The notes below the pieces were generated by a model. That model had not been told where the DNA came from. It did not search any database and was given only the letters and a program-made list of their open reading frames with translations. Shown one piece after another: positions 1-10,500 of a DNA stretch of 64,000 nt (position 1 is its first letter; each line of letters starts with the position of its first letter). This DNA comes from Mycobacterium sp. 852002-50816_SCH5313054-b (GTDB lineage Bacteria; Actinomycetota; Actinomycetes; Mycobacteriales; Mycobacteriaceae). The stretch covers positions 1 to 64,000 of the forward strand of contig NZ_LZIC01000013.1 of the NCBI RefSeq assembly GCF_001667185.1, given 5' to 3'. The translations under genes and the position numbers were made by a program.

Positions 1-15
1 TTTTATAAGAGATAG
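1..15. other. Probable sequencing-adapter remnant at contig end
   Basis: Positions 4-15 read TATAAGAGATAG, which matches 11 of the last 12 bases of the Tn5/Nextera mosaic end (TATAAGAGACAG). The mmpL reading frame stays open through these bases, but the residues they encode (LSLIK) replace the GADYN-type motif that MmpL proteins carry directly after the VLVSV stretch. The simplest reading is that genomic sequence begins near position 16 and the first bases are an uncleaned library adapter. An insertion-element end is the alternative. Confidence 0.6.
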
Positions 16-2676
16 CACCGAGACCAACACCACGAATGCCAACGGCGGCACGCTCCAATGCAATTGCTGGCCGAGCAGGAATTGAAACGCCAAAACGCCG
101 ATTCCCACCGCCGACAAGAACGAAATGACCACGGAAGCAACCAGATACAGCGGTGCGACGATCGCACGAAGCAGCGCGATCAAGGTCAGCAGCACGACGA
201 ACAGGGTCACCGCGATGATGAACCGGATGTCGTGTTGGTAGTAGTCGCGCGTGTCCTTCAGGCCAACCGTGTATCCCGCCATCGATACCGTGGCGTCGGA
301 CAGCGAGGTATTCGGTTGGGCTCCCCGGGCCGTCGCGCTGATCGCGTTGACCTGATCCATGGCCTCGGTGCTGAACGGGTTGAGTTTGGTTTGCACCAGG
401 TACCGCACCGAATGCCCGTCCGGCGAGATGAATGCCTTGGCGGCCTGCTGGAACTCCTTCAAATGCAGCAGCTGCGACGGAATGTTGAAGCCGGCCATCG
501 CCGGCTGTGCCGCGTCCTGCTTCAGCGACAACAGGAATGCCGCCGACTCGCTGAGCCCGGCGCCCAGCTGTTTGACCTGGTCGACGAGCTGGGCCACCGC
601 GTCGGCCACCTGCCGGCTCCCGCCGGCGAATCGGTCGGCGCCGTTTTGCAGGCTGTTCAGGTTCGCCTGCAGCCCGCCGGGCTGGTCGATTCCCATGGAG
701 TGCAGCACATTGGTGAGCTTCGTCAGGGCAACGCGCAGGCGCTCGGTCGACGCTTTCAGGGCCCGCTTGTCCTGGTAGTCCTGCAGCTGGTGGGCCAGGT
801 CGTTGATCGCGTCGAGATCTGCCTGGTCGCGCCCACCGGTCAGCTGCTCGAACGTTCCGCGGGTGGCGCTGCACGACGGATCGGCGTCGCAGACCGGGTT
901 GCCCTGCAGCGCCGTCAGCACCGGGCCCATCCAGGCGAACATGTTCTTGGCGGCCGAGAAGTTCCAGCCCATGGCATTGCTGAGCGCGTTGACGTGGTCG
1001 ACGAGTTGAGCGGCCAGATCGACCTCTTTGACCAGCGTGTCGCCGCTGTACTGGTTCTTCGTCGACGAGAAGGCGTTCTCCAGTTCCTGCACGCTGGCGG
1101 TGAGCTGGGTGACCTGGCCGCGGACCTCGCGGAGGTTGTTGGCCAGCGTGCCGGCGCCGTCGACCAGCCGATTGAGGTCGCCCGTGTGGTCGTTGATCAG
1201 GTTGGAGCCGCCGGCCAGCATGGTGCCGATGGCGCCGGCCTGGTAGGTGGCCCTGAATTGCTCCGGGACGTTTCCGGTGGGACGGGTGATGCCGCTGACG
1301 ACGGCGACGTTCGGCAGCTGGCTGACGCGGGCAGCCATCTGCTCGAGGTCCGCGAGGGCCTGCGGGGTGCGAAGGTCACGCGGTGATTGGACGAGGATGT
1401 ATTCCGGGATGGACTGATTGACGTTGAAATGGCGGTCCAGCGCGGTGTACCCGACGGAGCTGGGCGCGGAGGGCCGAAGGGCCTTGCGATCGTCGTAGTT
1501 GTAGCGCACCAAGCCCGCACAGCTGGCCAAGATGATCAACACGAGCACGCTGGCGACCAGATGGGCCCTGGGCCGGCGCACGATGCGGACGCCGGAGCGC
1601 CGCCAGAACCGAGCGGTCAGTTCGCGGCGCGGCTTGACCCAGCCGCGCGGCCCGGCGAGCGCCAAAATCGCCGGCAGCAGCGTCACCGCGGCGAGGAATG
1701 CGACGCCGATCCCGATCGCAGACGACGCCCCGACCGTCTTGAACACTCCCATTCGGGCGAAGCTGATGAGCAGAAAAGTGATTCCCACGGTGGTGGCCGA
1801 AGCGGCGATCACTTTTCCGATCGAGTTCATCGCCCGCTTGACCGCGTCATCGAAATCCGCGCCCAGCCGCCGATAGTCGTGATAGCGGCTGATGAGAAAG
1901 ACCGCGTAGTCCGTTCCGGCGCCGGCCATGATCGCGCTCAGGAACACCATCGACTGGTTCGAGACGCCCGAGTCCGTGAGCTGCGAGTATCCCGCCACCA
2001 CCGCCTGCGCGATCACCAGGGACAACCCGATCGTGATCAGCGGCAGCAGCATGGTGACGGCGCTGCGGTAGACAACCAGCAGGACGATGAGCACCAGGAC
2101 GCCGATCGCCAGCTCGATGGGAAGCCGGTCCCGGTCGCCCGCGACGGTGAGGTCGGCGACGGTCGCCGCGGGACCGGTGACGTTAGCCGTCAGGGCCGTG
2201 CCGGCGACCGTGTGCTTGACGAGGTCGCTGATCCGGTTGAAAGCGGCGAACGACCGTGGCGTGCCCAATTCGCCCGCGACGCCGACCGGCAGCACCCAGG
2301 CTTTGTGGTCCGCGCTGGTCACGACCTGACGCAGGGGGGGCGTGGTGACGAAATCCTGCACCATCACGACGTCCCGCGTGTCGTGGCGCAGCGCGTCCAC
2401 GAGTTTGCGGTAGGTGGCTTCGTCGTCGGGCCCCAGCCCCTTGTCGTTGGTCAGGACCACCAGCGCGAGGTCCTCGGAGCCCGATTCGTGAAACGCCTCG
2501 GTCATCTTGCGGGCGGTGACGCTCGACGGTGCATCGCTGGGCAGGATGGCCAGCGGATGCTTCTGGGCCATCTCGCCCAGCGATGGGAGTGTCAGCGGGA
2601 GGGCGACCGCGACCGCGACCCACAGCCCGATCACTATCCAGGGCCAACGCACTACAAAATCGGCTAGCCGTCGCAT
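1..2676 (-). CDS. MmpL family RND lipid transporter, C-terminus missing
   Basis: Inner-membrane RND-superfamily lipid exporter, 892 codons present. The usual MmpL length of roughly 960-1000 residues means about the last tenth is missing. The ATG at 2676 follows a GAGG-type ribosome binding site. A first membrane helix lies near residues 14-34, followed by a large periplasmic domain and then a block of helices containing the proton-relay pair D256-Y257 in the GTDYAVFLISRYHD motif. A second periplasmic domain precedes the second helix block. The second relay motif should follow VLVSV but is replaced by the contig-end sequence. It lies 57 bp downstream of papA on the same strand, which suggests one transcript. 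Next to a PapA and a PKS it most likely exports the acylated glycolipid they make. By context it is MmpL10-like; that assignment is inference. Confidence 0.9.
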   Translation of the reverse strand, partial: MRRLADFVVRWPWIVIGLWVAVAVALPLTLPSLGEMAQKHPLAILPSDAPSSVTARKMTEAFHESGSEDLALVVLTNDKGLGPDDEATYRKLVDALRHDTRDVVMVQDFVTTPPLRQVVTSADHKAWVLPVGVAGELGTPRSFAAFNRISDLVKHTVAGTALTANVTGPAATVADLTVAGDRDRLPIELAIGVLVLIVLLVVYRSAVTMLLPLITIGLSLVIAQAVVAGYSQLTDSGVSNQSMVFLSAIMAGAGTDYAVFLISRYHDYRRLGADFDDAVKRAMNSIGKVIAASATTVGITFLLISFARMGVFKTVGASSAIGIGVAFLAAVTLLPAILALAGPRGWVKPRRELTARFWRRSGVRIVRRPRAHLVASVLVLIILASCAGLVRYNYDDRKALRPSAPSSVGYTALDRHFNVNQSIPEYILVQSPRDLRTPQALADLEQMAARVSQLPNVAVVSGITRPTGNVPEQFRATYQAGAIGTMLAGGSNLINDHTGDLNRLVDGAGTLANNLREVRGQVTQLTASVQELENAFSSTKNQYSGDTLVKEVDLAAQLVDHVNALSNAMGWNFSAAKNMFAWMGPVLTALQGNPVCDADPSCSATRGTFEQLTGGRDQADLDAINDLAHQLQDYQDKRALKASTERLRVALTKLTNVLHSMGIDQPGGLQANLNSLQNGADRFAGGSRQVADAVAQLVDQVKQLGAGLSESAAFLLSLKQDAAQPAMAGFNIPSQLLHLKEFQQAAKAFISPDGHSVRYLVQTKLNPFSTEAMDQVNAISATARGAQPNTSLSDATVSMAGYTVGLKDTRDYYQHDIRFIIAVTLFVVLLTLIALLRAIVAPLYLVASVVISFLSAVGIGVLAFQFLLGQQLHWSVPPLAFVVLVSVLSLIK

Positions 2677-2733
2677 TTCGCCCTCACCTCAAACCGTGCA
2701 ATTCCGCATCACGAGCCACCGGATTACCCCACG

Positions 2734-4155
2734 CTACGCAACGCGTCCCCAATGCCCGCTGGCGGCGACCCGCGAGCACACGGATTTCATCGCTTCCATA
2801 TAGCGAGTCACTGATTTCTGGGCGACCGGATTGTCGGGATACATGATCGCCATCGCGGTGCCCTCGCCGTAGCGAAATACGTAAATGGTCAGCTGATACG
2901 AATACCGGCCGTCGGAGTAGATCCCGAGATTGTTCGCATAACCGAGGTCGGCCGCGGCAAGGACGGCGTTGAGGGGAGCCGCGCCGCCATGCAAGAAGTT
3001 CGACACCGGGAAGTTCGGCTCTGGCCAGTTCAACCACGGCGCCAATTCCAATACGCGGTAATACGGCACCTTCGCCAAGTGCAGGCCTGAATCGAAGGAA
3101 TTCTGCGCCGCCCATGCGGCGTCGCCGAAGGAGGCCGCGGCTATGGGCACGGTGATCGGGACCAGGCCGGTGAACCAGCCCTGCGTCATGAAGTTATCGG
3201 TGGTCCTGCGGGTGTCCCTGGGAGTCAGGCCGTAATACGTCAGAGCGCCGGTGAACTCGTGCTCGACCAGGGCGAAGCACGCGAACAAGCCGCCGACGAA
3301 GCGCGCGCCGACCGCTGAACAGGCCGATTCGAACCGCTCCGTCTGTGCTGGGTCCATCAGGAATTCGGAGATCAGGTTGCTCTCACTCGGCTCCGACGGG
3401 TCGCCCAGCGGGAGCGGGAATTCGGGAAAGCCGCCGTTGTTGTTTTCTGCGAATTCGATCCACGCGCGCACCCCGGGCGAATCTACGGTTAACGATGACG
3501 TGTACTGGCGCTCGCGGGCGCAGAAATCGTTAAAGCTGCCGGCATCGGGAAGCGCAAGGGGTTCACCGCCCCCGCTCAGCGCCGCATACATTCCGTTGGC
3601 CTCAAGCATCGTGGTGCCAATCAACGTGGCGTCCCCGTGGACGTGATCCATGGCGGCAAAGAAAGTGAAATGATTCTCGCTTTGGATAATCCCGAAGGTG
3701 AAGCAGCCCCATTCCAGCGGATTCGGTATGGCTACGACATGAGCGCGTATTTCGTCGACGCTCTTCCTGCCGTGATCGATCGGCATGAATTCGATATCGG
3801 CGGGGTCGGTGACGGTGTGCCTGTTGAACTCTCCGTTGCCGGTGTGTTCGAACCAGCTGCGAAACGTGTCATGCCGACGCAGGTAGGCGTTGACGGCGTG
3901 ATCCATGGCAGAAATATCGCATTGGCCGGGCACTTCACAGGTCGCGATGATCTGCCGGGAGAAGTCCAGCCCAGCGGCTGTCCGCTCGACGTAATTACGA
4001 AGATGCTGGCCCTGCATGTGGCTGACCGGCACGGAACTGACCGGCGCGTGCCGGACCTTCTCGGCGGCCGCGGTCGTCGGGTGCCAGGAGATGACCGACC
4101 CTGGGATCGGCGCCCAATCGCCCAGTGAGCCGATCGTAATCTTCCCGATTCGCAA
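2734..4155 (-). CDS. PapA-type acyltransferase (PapA1/2/3 family)
   Basis: Polyketide-associated acyltransferase of 473 residues, which transfers fatty or polyketide acyl groups onto a sugar such as trehalose. The catalytic HxxxD motif is visible at H171-V-H-G-D175, and the family hallmark near NFMTQGWFTG is present. The N-terminus MRIGKITIGSLGDW lines up with mycobacterial PapA1 as I remember it. That fixes the start at a TTG codon (4155), preceded by GGGGAG seven to eight bases upstream. The gene is divergent from the large PKS and is followed closely by mmpL, the arrangement expected when PapA takes its acyl chain from that PKS. Closest subfamily is PapA1/PapA3. The exact acceptor cannot be read from sequence. 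Confidence 0.9.
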   Translation of the reverse strand: MRIGKITIGSLGDWAPIPGSVISWHPTTAAAEKVRHAPVSSVPVSHMQGQHLRNYVERTAAGLDFSRQIIATCEVPGQCDISAMDHAVNAYLRRHDTFRSWFEHTGNGEFNRHTVTDPADIEFMPIDHGRKSVDEIRAHVVAIPNPLEWGCFTFGIIQSENHFTFFAAMDHVHGDATLIGTTMLEANGMYAALSGGGEPLALPDAGSFNDFCARERQYTSSLTVDSPGVRAWIEFAENNNGGFPEFPLPLGDPSEPSESNLISEFLMDPAQTERFESACSAVGARFVGGLFACFALVEHEFTGALTYYGLTPRDTRRTTDNFMTQGWFTGLVPITVPIAAASFGDAAWAAQNSFDSGLHLAKVPYYRVLELAPWLNWPEPNFPVSNFLHGGAAPLNAVLAAADLGYANNLGIYSDGRYSYQLTIYVFRYGEGTAMAIMYPDNPVAQKSVTRYMEAMKSVCSRVAASGHWGRVA

Positions 4156-4593
4156 TATTTTTCTCCCCGGTCTGCGCGGCTGGTTCGGCCGCTGCTAGCG
4201 ACACCAAGATAACTCTCCCGGCGAGCACCGTCGGCGGTATGCGCGGACGCGTCCCCCACCACGCGAAAGGCGCGCCGGCATGGTAGTGACGACCGCCCCG
4301 GCGTGGGACACGAGCCGGCCGGCACGCCCCGACCATACTTGCGCGATGCGCCGCCGGAAGCTGCCACACTTGGCATACTTGCCGTCGGAGGTGGTTCGGC
4401 TGCGGCAACCGGTTCGGCATGTGTACATTCGCCACGACGGTCGCTGGAGCCAGTACGCCGGGGGGACTTCCGCCAGGTCTGTTCCTGGGTGCGTGCAGTG
4501 AGCGGCCCGGTAGGTGGTTCGGAGCAACCACGGCCACGGCGTCGCACGGGCGCGGGCATCGAATCTTCCGATGGACACAGGGAGGACAACCGC
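4156..4593. promoter_or_regulatory. Divergent papA / pks intergenic region
   Basis: This 438 bp holds no convincing gene; open frames reading into the PKS frame upstream of 4594 lack a ribosome binding site. Candidate -10 hexamers of the mycobacterial TANNNT type are TACATT at 4434-4439 for pks and TATCTT on the minus strand (AAGATA at 4206-4211) for papA. Neither has a strong -35. A direct repeat CATACTTGC occurs at 4334-4342 and 4374-4382, 40 bp apart; its meaning is unknown. Promoter positions are guesses from motif and distance only. Confidence 0.4.
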
Positions 4594-7500
4594 ATGACAT
4601 CCGCCGAAGATCCGATGCAGGGGGCATCGGGTTCTGCGGGCTTCGCGATCATCGGCTACGCGGCGAGGTTTCCGGGTGCCGGGGACGCGGACGAATTCTG
4701 GCAGGTGCTGCGGGATGGTCGGGACGCGATATCGGAGGTCCCCGAGGACCGGTGGGATGCCGACGAATTCTTCGACCCCGATCCGGACGCGCCCGGGAAG
4801 GTCGTGACGCGTCGCGCGGGTTTCGTCGACGACGTGACGGGGTTCGACGCGCCGTTTTTCGGCATGTCGACGCGCGAGGTGCGGTTGATGGATCCGCAGC
4901 ACCGGCTCTTGCTGGAAACGGCCTGGCGCGCGGTGGAGCATTCGGGAACCGCGCCAACGGCTTTGGCGAACACCAACACGGGCGTGTTCATCGGTTTGGC
5001 CACCCATGACTACCTGGGTATGGCATCAGACGAGCTGACGTATCCCGAGATCGAGGCCTACATGGCAATCGGGACGTCGAGTGCCGCTGCCGCGGGCCGG
5101 ATCAGCTACCGATTGGGGCTACAGGGCCCGTCGGTCGCCGTCGACACGGCGTGCAGCTCGTCGTTGGTGGCGATCCATCAGGCGTGCCAGGCGCTGCGGC
5201 TGGGGGAATGTGACCTCGCGCTGGCCGGCGGCGCGAACGTGCTGCTCACCCCGGCGACCATGATCACCTTCTCCCACGCCCACATGCTCGCGCCCGACGG
5301 CCGATGCAAGACCTTCGATGCGGCCGCGGACGGCTACGTGCGCGGCGAGGGTTGCGGTGTCATCGTCGTGAAGCGGCTCGAGGACGCGATCCGCGACGGC
5401 GACCGCATTCGGGCCGTGATCCGGGGCAGCGCGATCAACCAGGACGGGGCATCGGGCGGTTTGACGGTGCCGAACGGTGTTGCTCAGCAACGGGTTATCG
5501 CCGAGGCGCTGAAGCGCGCCGGCGTCGCACCCGGCGACGTCGGATACCTCGAGGCGCACGGGACCGGGACTTCGCTGGGCGATCCGATCGAGGCCCAGGC
5601 CGCGGGCGCGGTGTTCGGTGCGGGGCGCGAGCCGAGCCGGCCGTTGTTGATCGGCTCGGCGAAGACGAATATCGGGCATCTGGAGGCGGCCGCGGGGATT
5701 GCGGGCGTGATCAAGGTGATCCTGTCGCTCGAGCACGAGTTATTGCCGCCACACCTGCACTTTCGCAATCCGTCGCCGCACATTCCCTGGCACCGGCTTG
5801 CGCTGCAGGTCGTGCGGGAGGCCACCCCGTGGGAACGCAGCGGCCGCCGGCGTATTGCGGGGGTCAGCTCGTTCGGGTTCGCCGGGACCAACGCGCACGT
5901 CATCCTCGAAGAAGCTCCCGATGCCGTTGATCAGGTCGGCCCGCCACCGGCCGCGGTCGAGGCGCCCGGGGACCGACGGTTCAGCCTGCTTCCGCTGTCT
6001 GCGCGCACGCCCGCCGCGCTGGTGCAGATCGCCGATCAATACCGCAGCTGGTTGAGCGCACACCCGGAGGCCACCCTGGCCGATGTGTGCTTCACCGCCG
6101 GGGTGGGGCGTGCGCACTTCGAGCACCGCGCCGCACTGGTGGTCAACTCGAAGGACTCCGGCGGTGAGTTGCTCGGCGCGCTCGCGGACGACCGCCCCGC
6201 GCCCGGGCTGGTGCGCGGCACATCCGACGACACGCCGAAGACGGCGTGGCTGTTCACCGGTCAGGGCAGCCAGTACGCGGGCATGGCACGGGAGCTGTTC
6301 GAGACCGAGCCGGTGTTCGCCGACACACTGACCCGTTGTGCGGCGGTGGTCGCCGACCTGCTCGAAAAGCCCTTGCTGGACGTGATTTTCGACACGGAAG
6401 ACCCCGAAGGCGAAGAGACTCTGCGGCAAACCAGTTACGCCCAGCCCGCCTTGTTCGCGGTGGAGATGGGCCTGGCCCGGCTGTGGCAGTCGTGGGGCTT
6501 CGAACCCGGTGTGGTGCTGGGCCACAGCGTCGGCCAGTACGCGGCGGCCTGCGTCGCGGGCGTGTTCAGCCTCGAGGACGGAATGCTGCTGATGGCCGAG
6601 CGCGGCCGCCTGTTCGGCAGTCTGCCTGCCGGCGGCCGGATGGTCGCGGTCTTCGCCGCCGCCGAGCGCGTCGAGAGCCTGACCGACGAGTTCCCGAGCC
6701 TGTCGGTGGCCGCCTACAACGGTGCCAACACCGTGCTGTCGGGGCCCGCGCAGGATCTGGAGCGGGCGGTGGCCGGGTTGACGGCCGACGGTGTGCGCTG
6801 TGACTGGCTGGACACCAGCCACGCGTTCCACTCGGCGCTGCTGGATCCGATCCTCGACGACTTCGAGGTGTACGCGAACCGGTTCGATTTCGGCTCGCCA
6901 CAACGGATGTTGGTGTGCAACCGCACCGGTGCTGCGCTCGGCAGGAGCGTGAAACTCGATGGCGCCTATTGGCGCCGCCACGCGCGCCAACCGGTGGAAT
7001 TCGCCAAGAGCGTGCGCACCCTGGCCGATCTGGGTTGCAAAGTGTTGCTGGAGATCGGCCCGCAACCGGTGCTCACCGCCGCGGCGCTGCGGGCATGGCC
7101 TGACACGGTCGCCGCCCCGCGGGCGATCGCGTCATTGCGCCGAAACACCGCCGACCGCCGCCAGATCACCGAGGCTCTCGCCGACGCGTACGTGCTGGGT
7201 CACGTGCCCGACTTCGGCGCCGTCTCAGGTCCGGCGCGCAAGCTCGACCTGCCGACCTATCCGTTCCAGCACCGCGAGTACTGGTATCGCGACAATCGGG
7301 AACGCCCGAACCAACAACAGAACACCGCCGTGAGTACCCAGGCCGTCCGGCTCCTCGAGGACGGCCGGATCGAGGAACTCGCCGCGCTGGTCGACGGTGT
7401 GAGCGACAATCAGCAGACCCTGAGGGTGCTGACAAAGCTTGCCGCGCAACACAACCAGCAGCGCAAGACCCAGTCGATCGCGGACGCACGCTACGAGATC

Positions 7501-10500
7501 CGCTGGGAGCAATCCACTGGGGCTTCCGGGGATGCAGAGGCGCCGCACGCGAGCGCCACCTGGCTGCTCATCGCCGACGATGCCGATGCGGTCGCACCGT
7601 TGATCGACGCGCTGACCGCGCATGGCCACCAGCACCGGATCCTCGGGCTGCCCGTATCCGACGCGGACACCGAACGGCTCGAGGCCACGTTGCGCGAAGC
7701 GGCAGCGGACGAAGCGGTGCTGCGCATCCTGCACGTCGCGGCCCTGGAATCCGACCCCGCACCGTCGATGCGGTCGCTGCTGCGCATGCAACACCGGGTC
7801 CTGGGCGGAACGCGACGACTCTTCCGCGCGGCGGTCGCCGCCGAACTGCGGATACCCATCTGGGTGGTGACCCGAGGCGCGCAACGCGTCACCGACGCGG
7901 ACACCGTGTCACCGGATCAGGCCTGCCTCTGGGGATTTGGCCGCGCCGCCGCGCTGGAGCATCCGCAGGTGTGGGGCGGACTGGCGGATTTGTCGGGCGG
8001 CCGGGAACTCGACGTCGACGAATGGTCGCGCTTGATCGACCAGGTCGTGACGGCGCCGCGCGGCTCAGCCGCCGGCGAAGATCAACTGGCCGTGCGCGAT
8101 GGCGCGGTCTACGTGCCCCGGCTGGTCCGACGGGTGGAGCAGCCGGTTGCCACGCCGCCGGCGCTGCGCGATGAAGCAACGTATCTGGTGACCGGGGGGC
8201 TGGGTTCGGTCGGCCTGGAAATCGCCGGATACCTGGCCGCGCACGGCGCCCGGCAGCTGGTGCTGACCGGGCGACGCGCGCCCGGCGATGCCGCGCAGGG
8301 GCGCATCGCCGCCATCCGCGAACAGCACGGCTGCGAAGTCCGGGTCGTGGCGGCCGATGTCGCCGATATGCATGAGGTCGAGCGCCTGTTGGCCACCGTG
8401 CATGCCGAACTGCCGCCGCTGCGGGGCATCGTCCACGCCGCGGGCGAGATCGGAACCACCCCGCTGCGCACCCTGGACGACGCAGAGGTAGATCGAGTTT
8501 TCGCCGGGAAGGTTTGGGGCGCTTGGCATTTGAGCGAAGCCGCGGTGGATCTGCAGCTGGACTTCTTCCTGAGCACCTCCTCGATCGCCTCCGTGTGGGG
8601 CGGGTTCGGTCAGACCGCCTACGCCGCGGCCAACGCCTTCCTCGACGGGCTGGCCTGGCGGCTGCGCGAGCAGGGGGTGCCCGGCATCAGCGTCAACTTC
8701 GGTCCCTGGTCGGCGGGCATGGCCGACGAACAGGCCCGCGCCCGACTGGATCAGCGCGGGGTCCGGACGTTGTCTCCCGCCGATGCGCTGGCGGGCATGG
8801 CCGACCTCATGGCGGGTGCTGCCCCCCAAGGCGTGGTGGCCCGGATCGGCTGGGACCGGTTCCTGCCGCTGTACCAGCAAGCCGGACGGCGAGCATTCCT
8901 GGCGGAGTTGGAGCGCGAGGTCCCCGTCTCGGCGCCCGCGGCCGCGTTGCTCGGGCAGTCCGGGAAGACCCAGCTGGTCGAGCAGCTCACCAACGCCCCG
9001 GTGCAGCAGCGCAAAAAACTCCTGATGGATCACCTGCGGGACGCGGTCGCGGAGGTGACCCGCGTCGACGTCGCGGAAATCCGCGAGGACGCCGGATTCT
9101 TCGATCTGGGCATGGATTCGCTGATGGCCGTCGAATTGCGGCGCCGCATCGAGCAAGCGGTGGGCAAGGAGGTGCCGGCCACGCTGGCGATGGACCACCC
9201 ACGGCTGTCCGACGTGGTGGATTACCTGCTCGGCGAGGTGCTCGGCCTCAGCGAGCAGGCATCGGCGCAGTCGGGGCTCCAGCTTGCCTCAGCGGTCACG
9301 ACGCGCACCGACGAGCCGATCGCGATCGTCGCGGTGGCGTGCCACTTCCCGGGCGCGGCCAGTCCCGAAGCTTTTTGGGAGGTGTTGTCGGGTGGTGTCG
9401 ATGCGATATCGGAGGTGCCCGAGGATCGATTCGACATCGATGAGTTCTACGACCCGGATCCTGAGGCTCCGGGCAAGATCTACAGCCGCTTCGGCGGATT
9501 CCTGGACGAGGTCGACGGATTCGATCCGGAATTCTTCGGCATTTCCCCGCGCGAGGCGATCTGGATCGATCCGCAGCAGCGGCTGATGCTGGAGACCGCC
9601 TGGGAGGGCATCGAAAGGGCCGGGTACGCGCCGTCCGCGTTGCGCGGCAGCCGAACCGGGGTCTTCGTGGGGGTGGGCGCCAACGAGTATTCGCACCTGC
9701 TGTCCGCGGACTCGGTCGACAAGCTGGAGCCCCAGTTCATCACCGGCAACGCGCTCAATGCCATCTCGGGTCGAGTTGCCTTCGCGCTAGGGCTGGAAGG
9801 CCCGGCGGTCGCGGTCGATACCGCGTGCAGCTCGTCGCTGGTGGCCGTCCATCAGGCCTGCCAGGCATTGCACTCTGGTGACTGCGATTTGGCGCTGGCC
9901 GGCGGTGTGAATGTCTTGCTGAGTCCGGTGTCCATCATCGCGGCCTCCCGCGCCAGGATGCTTTCCCCCGTCGGGCGATGCAAGACCTTCGACGCCTCCG
10001 CCGACGGCTATGTGCGCAGTGAGGGCTGCGGGATTCTGGTGCTCAAGCGGCTCAGCGATGCGGTCCGCGACGGCGATCGGGTTTGCGCGGTCATCCCGAG
10101 CACCGCGGTCAACCAGGACGGCGCGTCCAGCGGGCTGACGGTGCCCAATGGTGGTGCGCAGCAACGCCTTATCACCACGGCGCTGGCCCGCGCCGGTCTC
10201 GTCGGCGGGGACGTCGACTACCTCGAGGCGCACGGGACGGGCACCCCCCTGGGCGACCCGATCGAGGTGCAGGCGGCCGCGGCCGTCTACGGTGCCGCCC
10301 GCGACGCGGACCGGCCGTTGCTGATGGGATCGGTGAAAACGAACATCGGCCACCTCGAATCGGCATCGGGCGTCGCCGGTCTGATCAAGGTCGTGTTGTC
10401 TCTGCAGCACGAAATGCTGCCGCAGAGCCTGCACTTCGAAAAGCCCTCACCGCACATCCCATGGGATTCGCTACCCGTGCGCGTGGTGGACAAGTCGACT

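Noticed and set aside
1..30. Insertion-sequence end at the left edge
   Set aside because: The match to the Tn5 mosaic end used in library preparation is better than to any natural element I know, and there is no transposase or target duplication visible; kept only as an alternative.
4303..4593. Extension of the PKS frame 97 codons upstream
   Set aside because: The residues do not resemble a PKS docking domain, while ATG 4594 has a strong GGAGGA and is followed directly by the KS domain.
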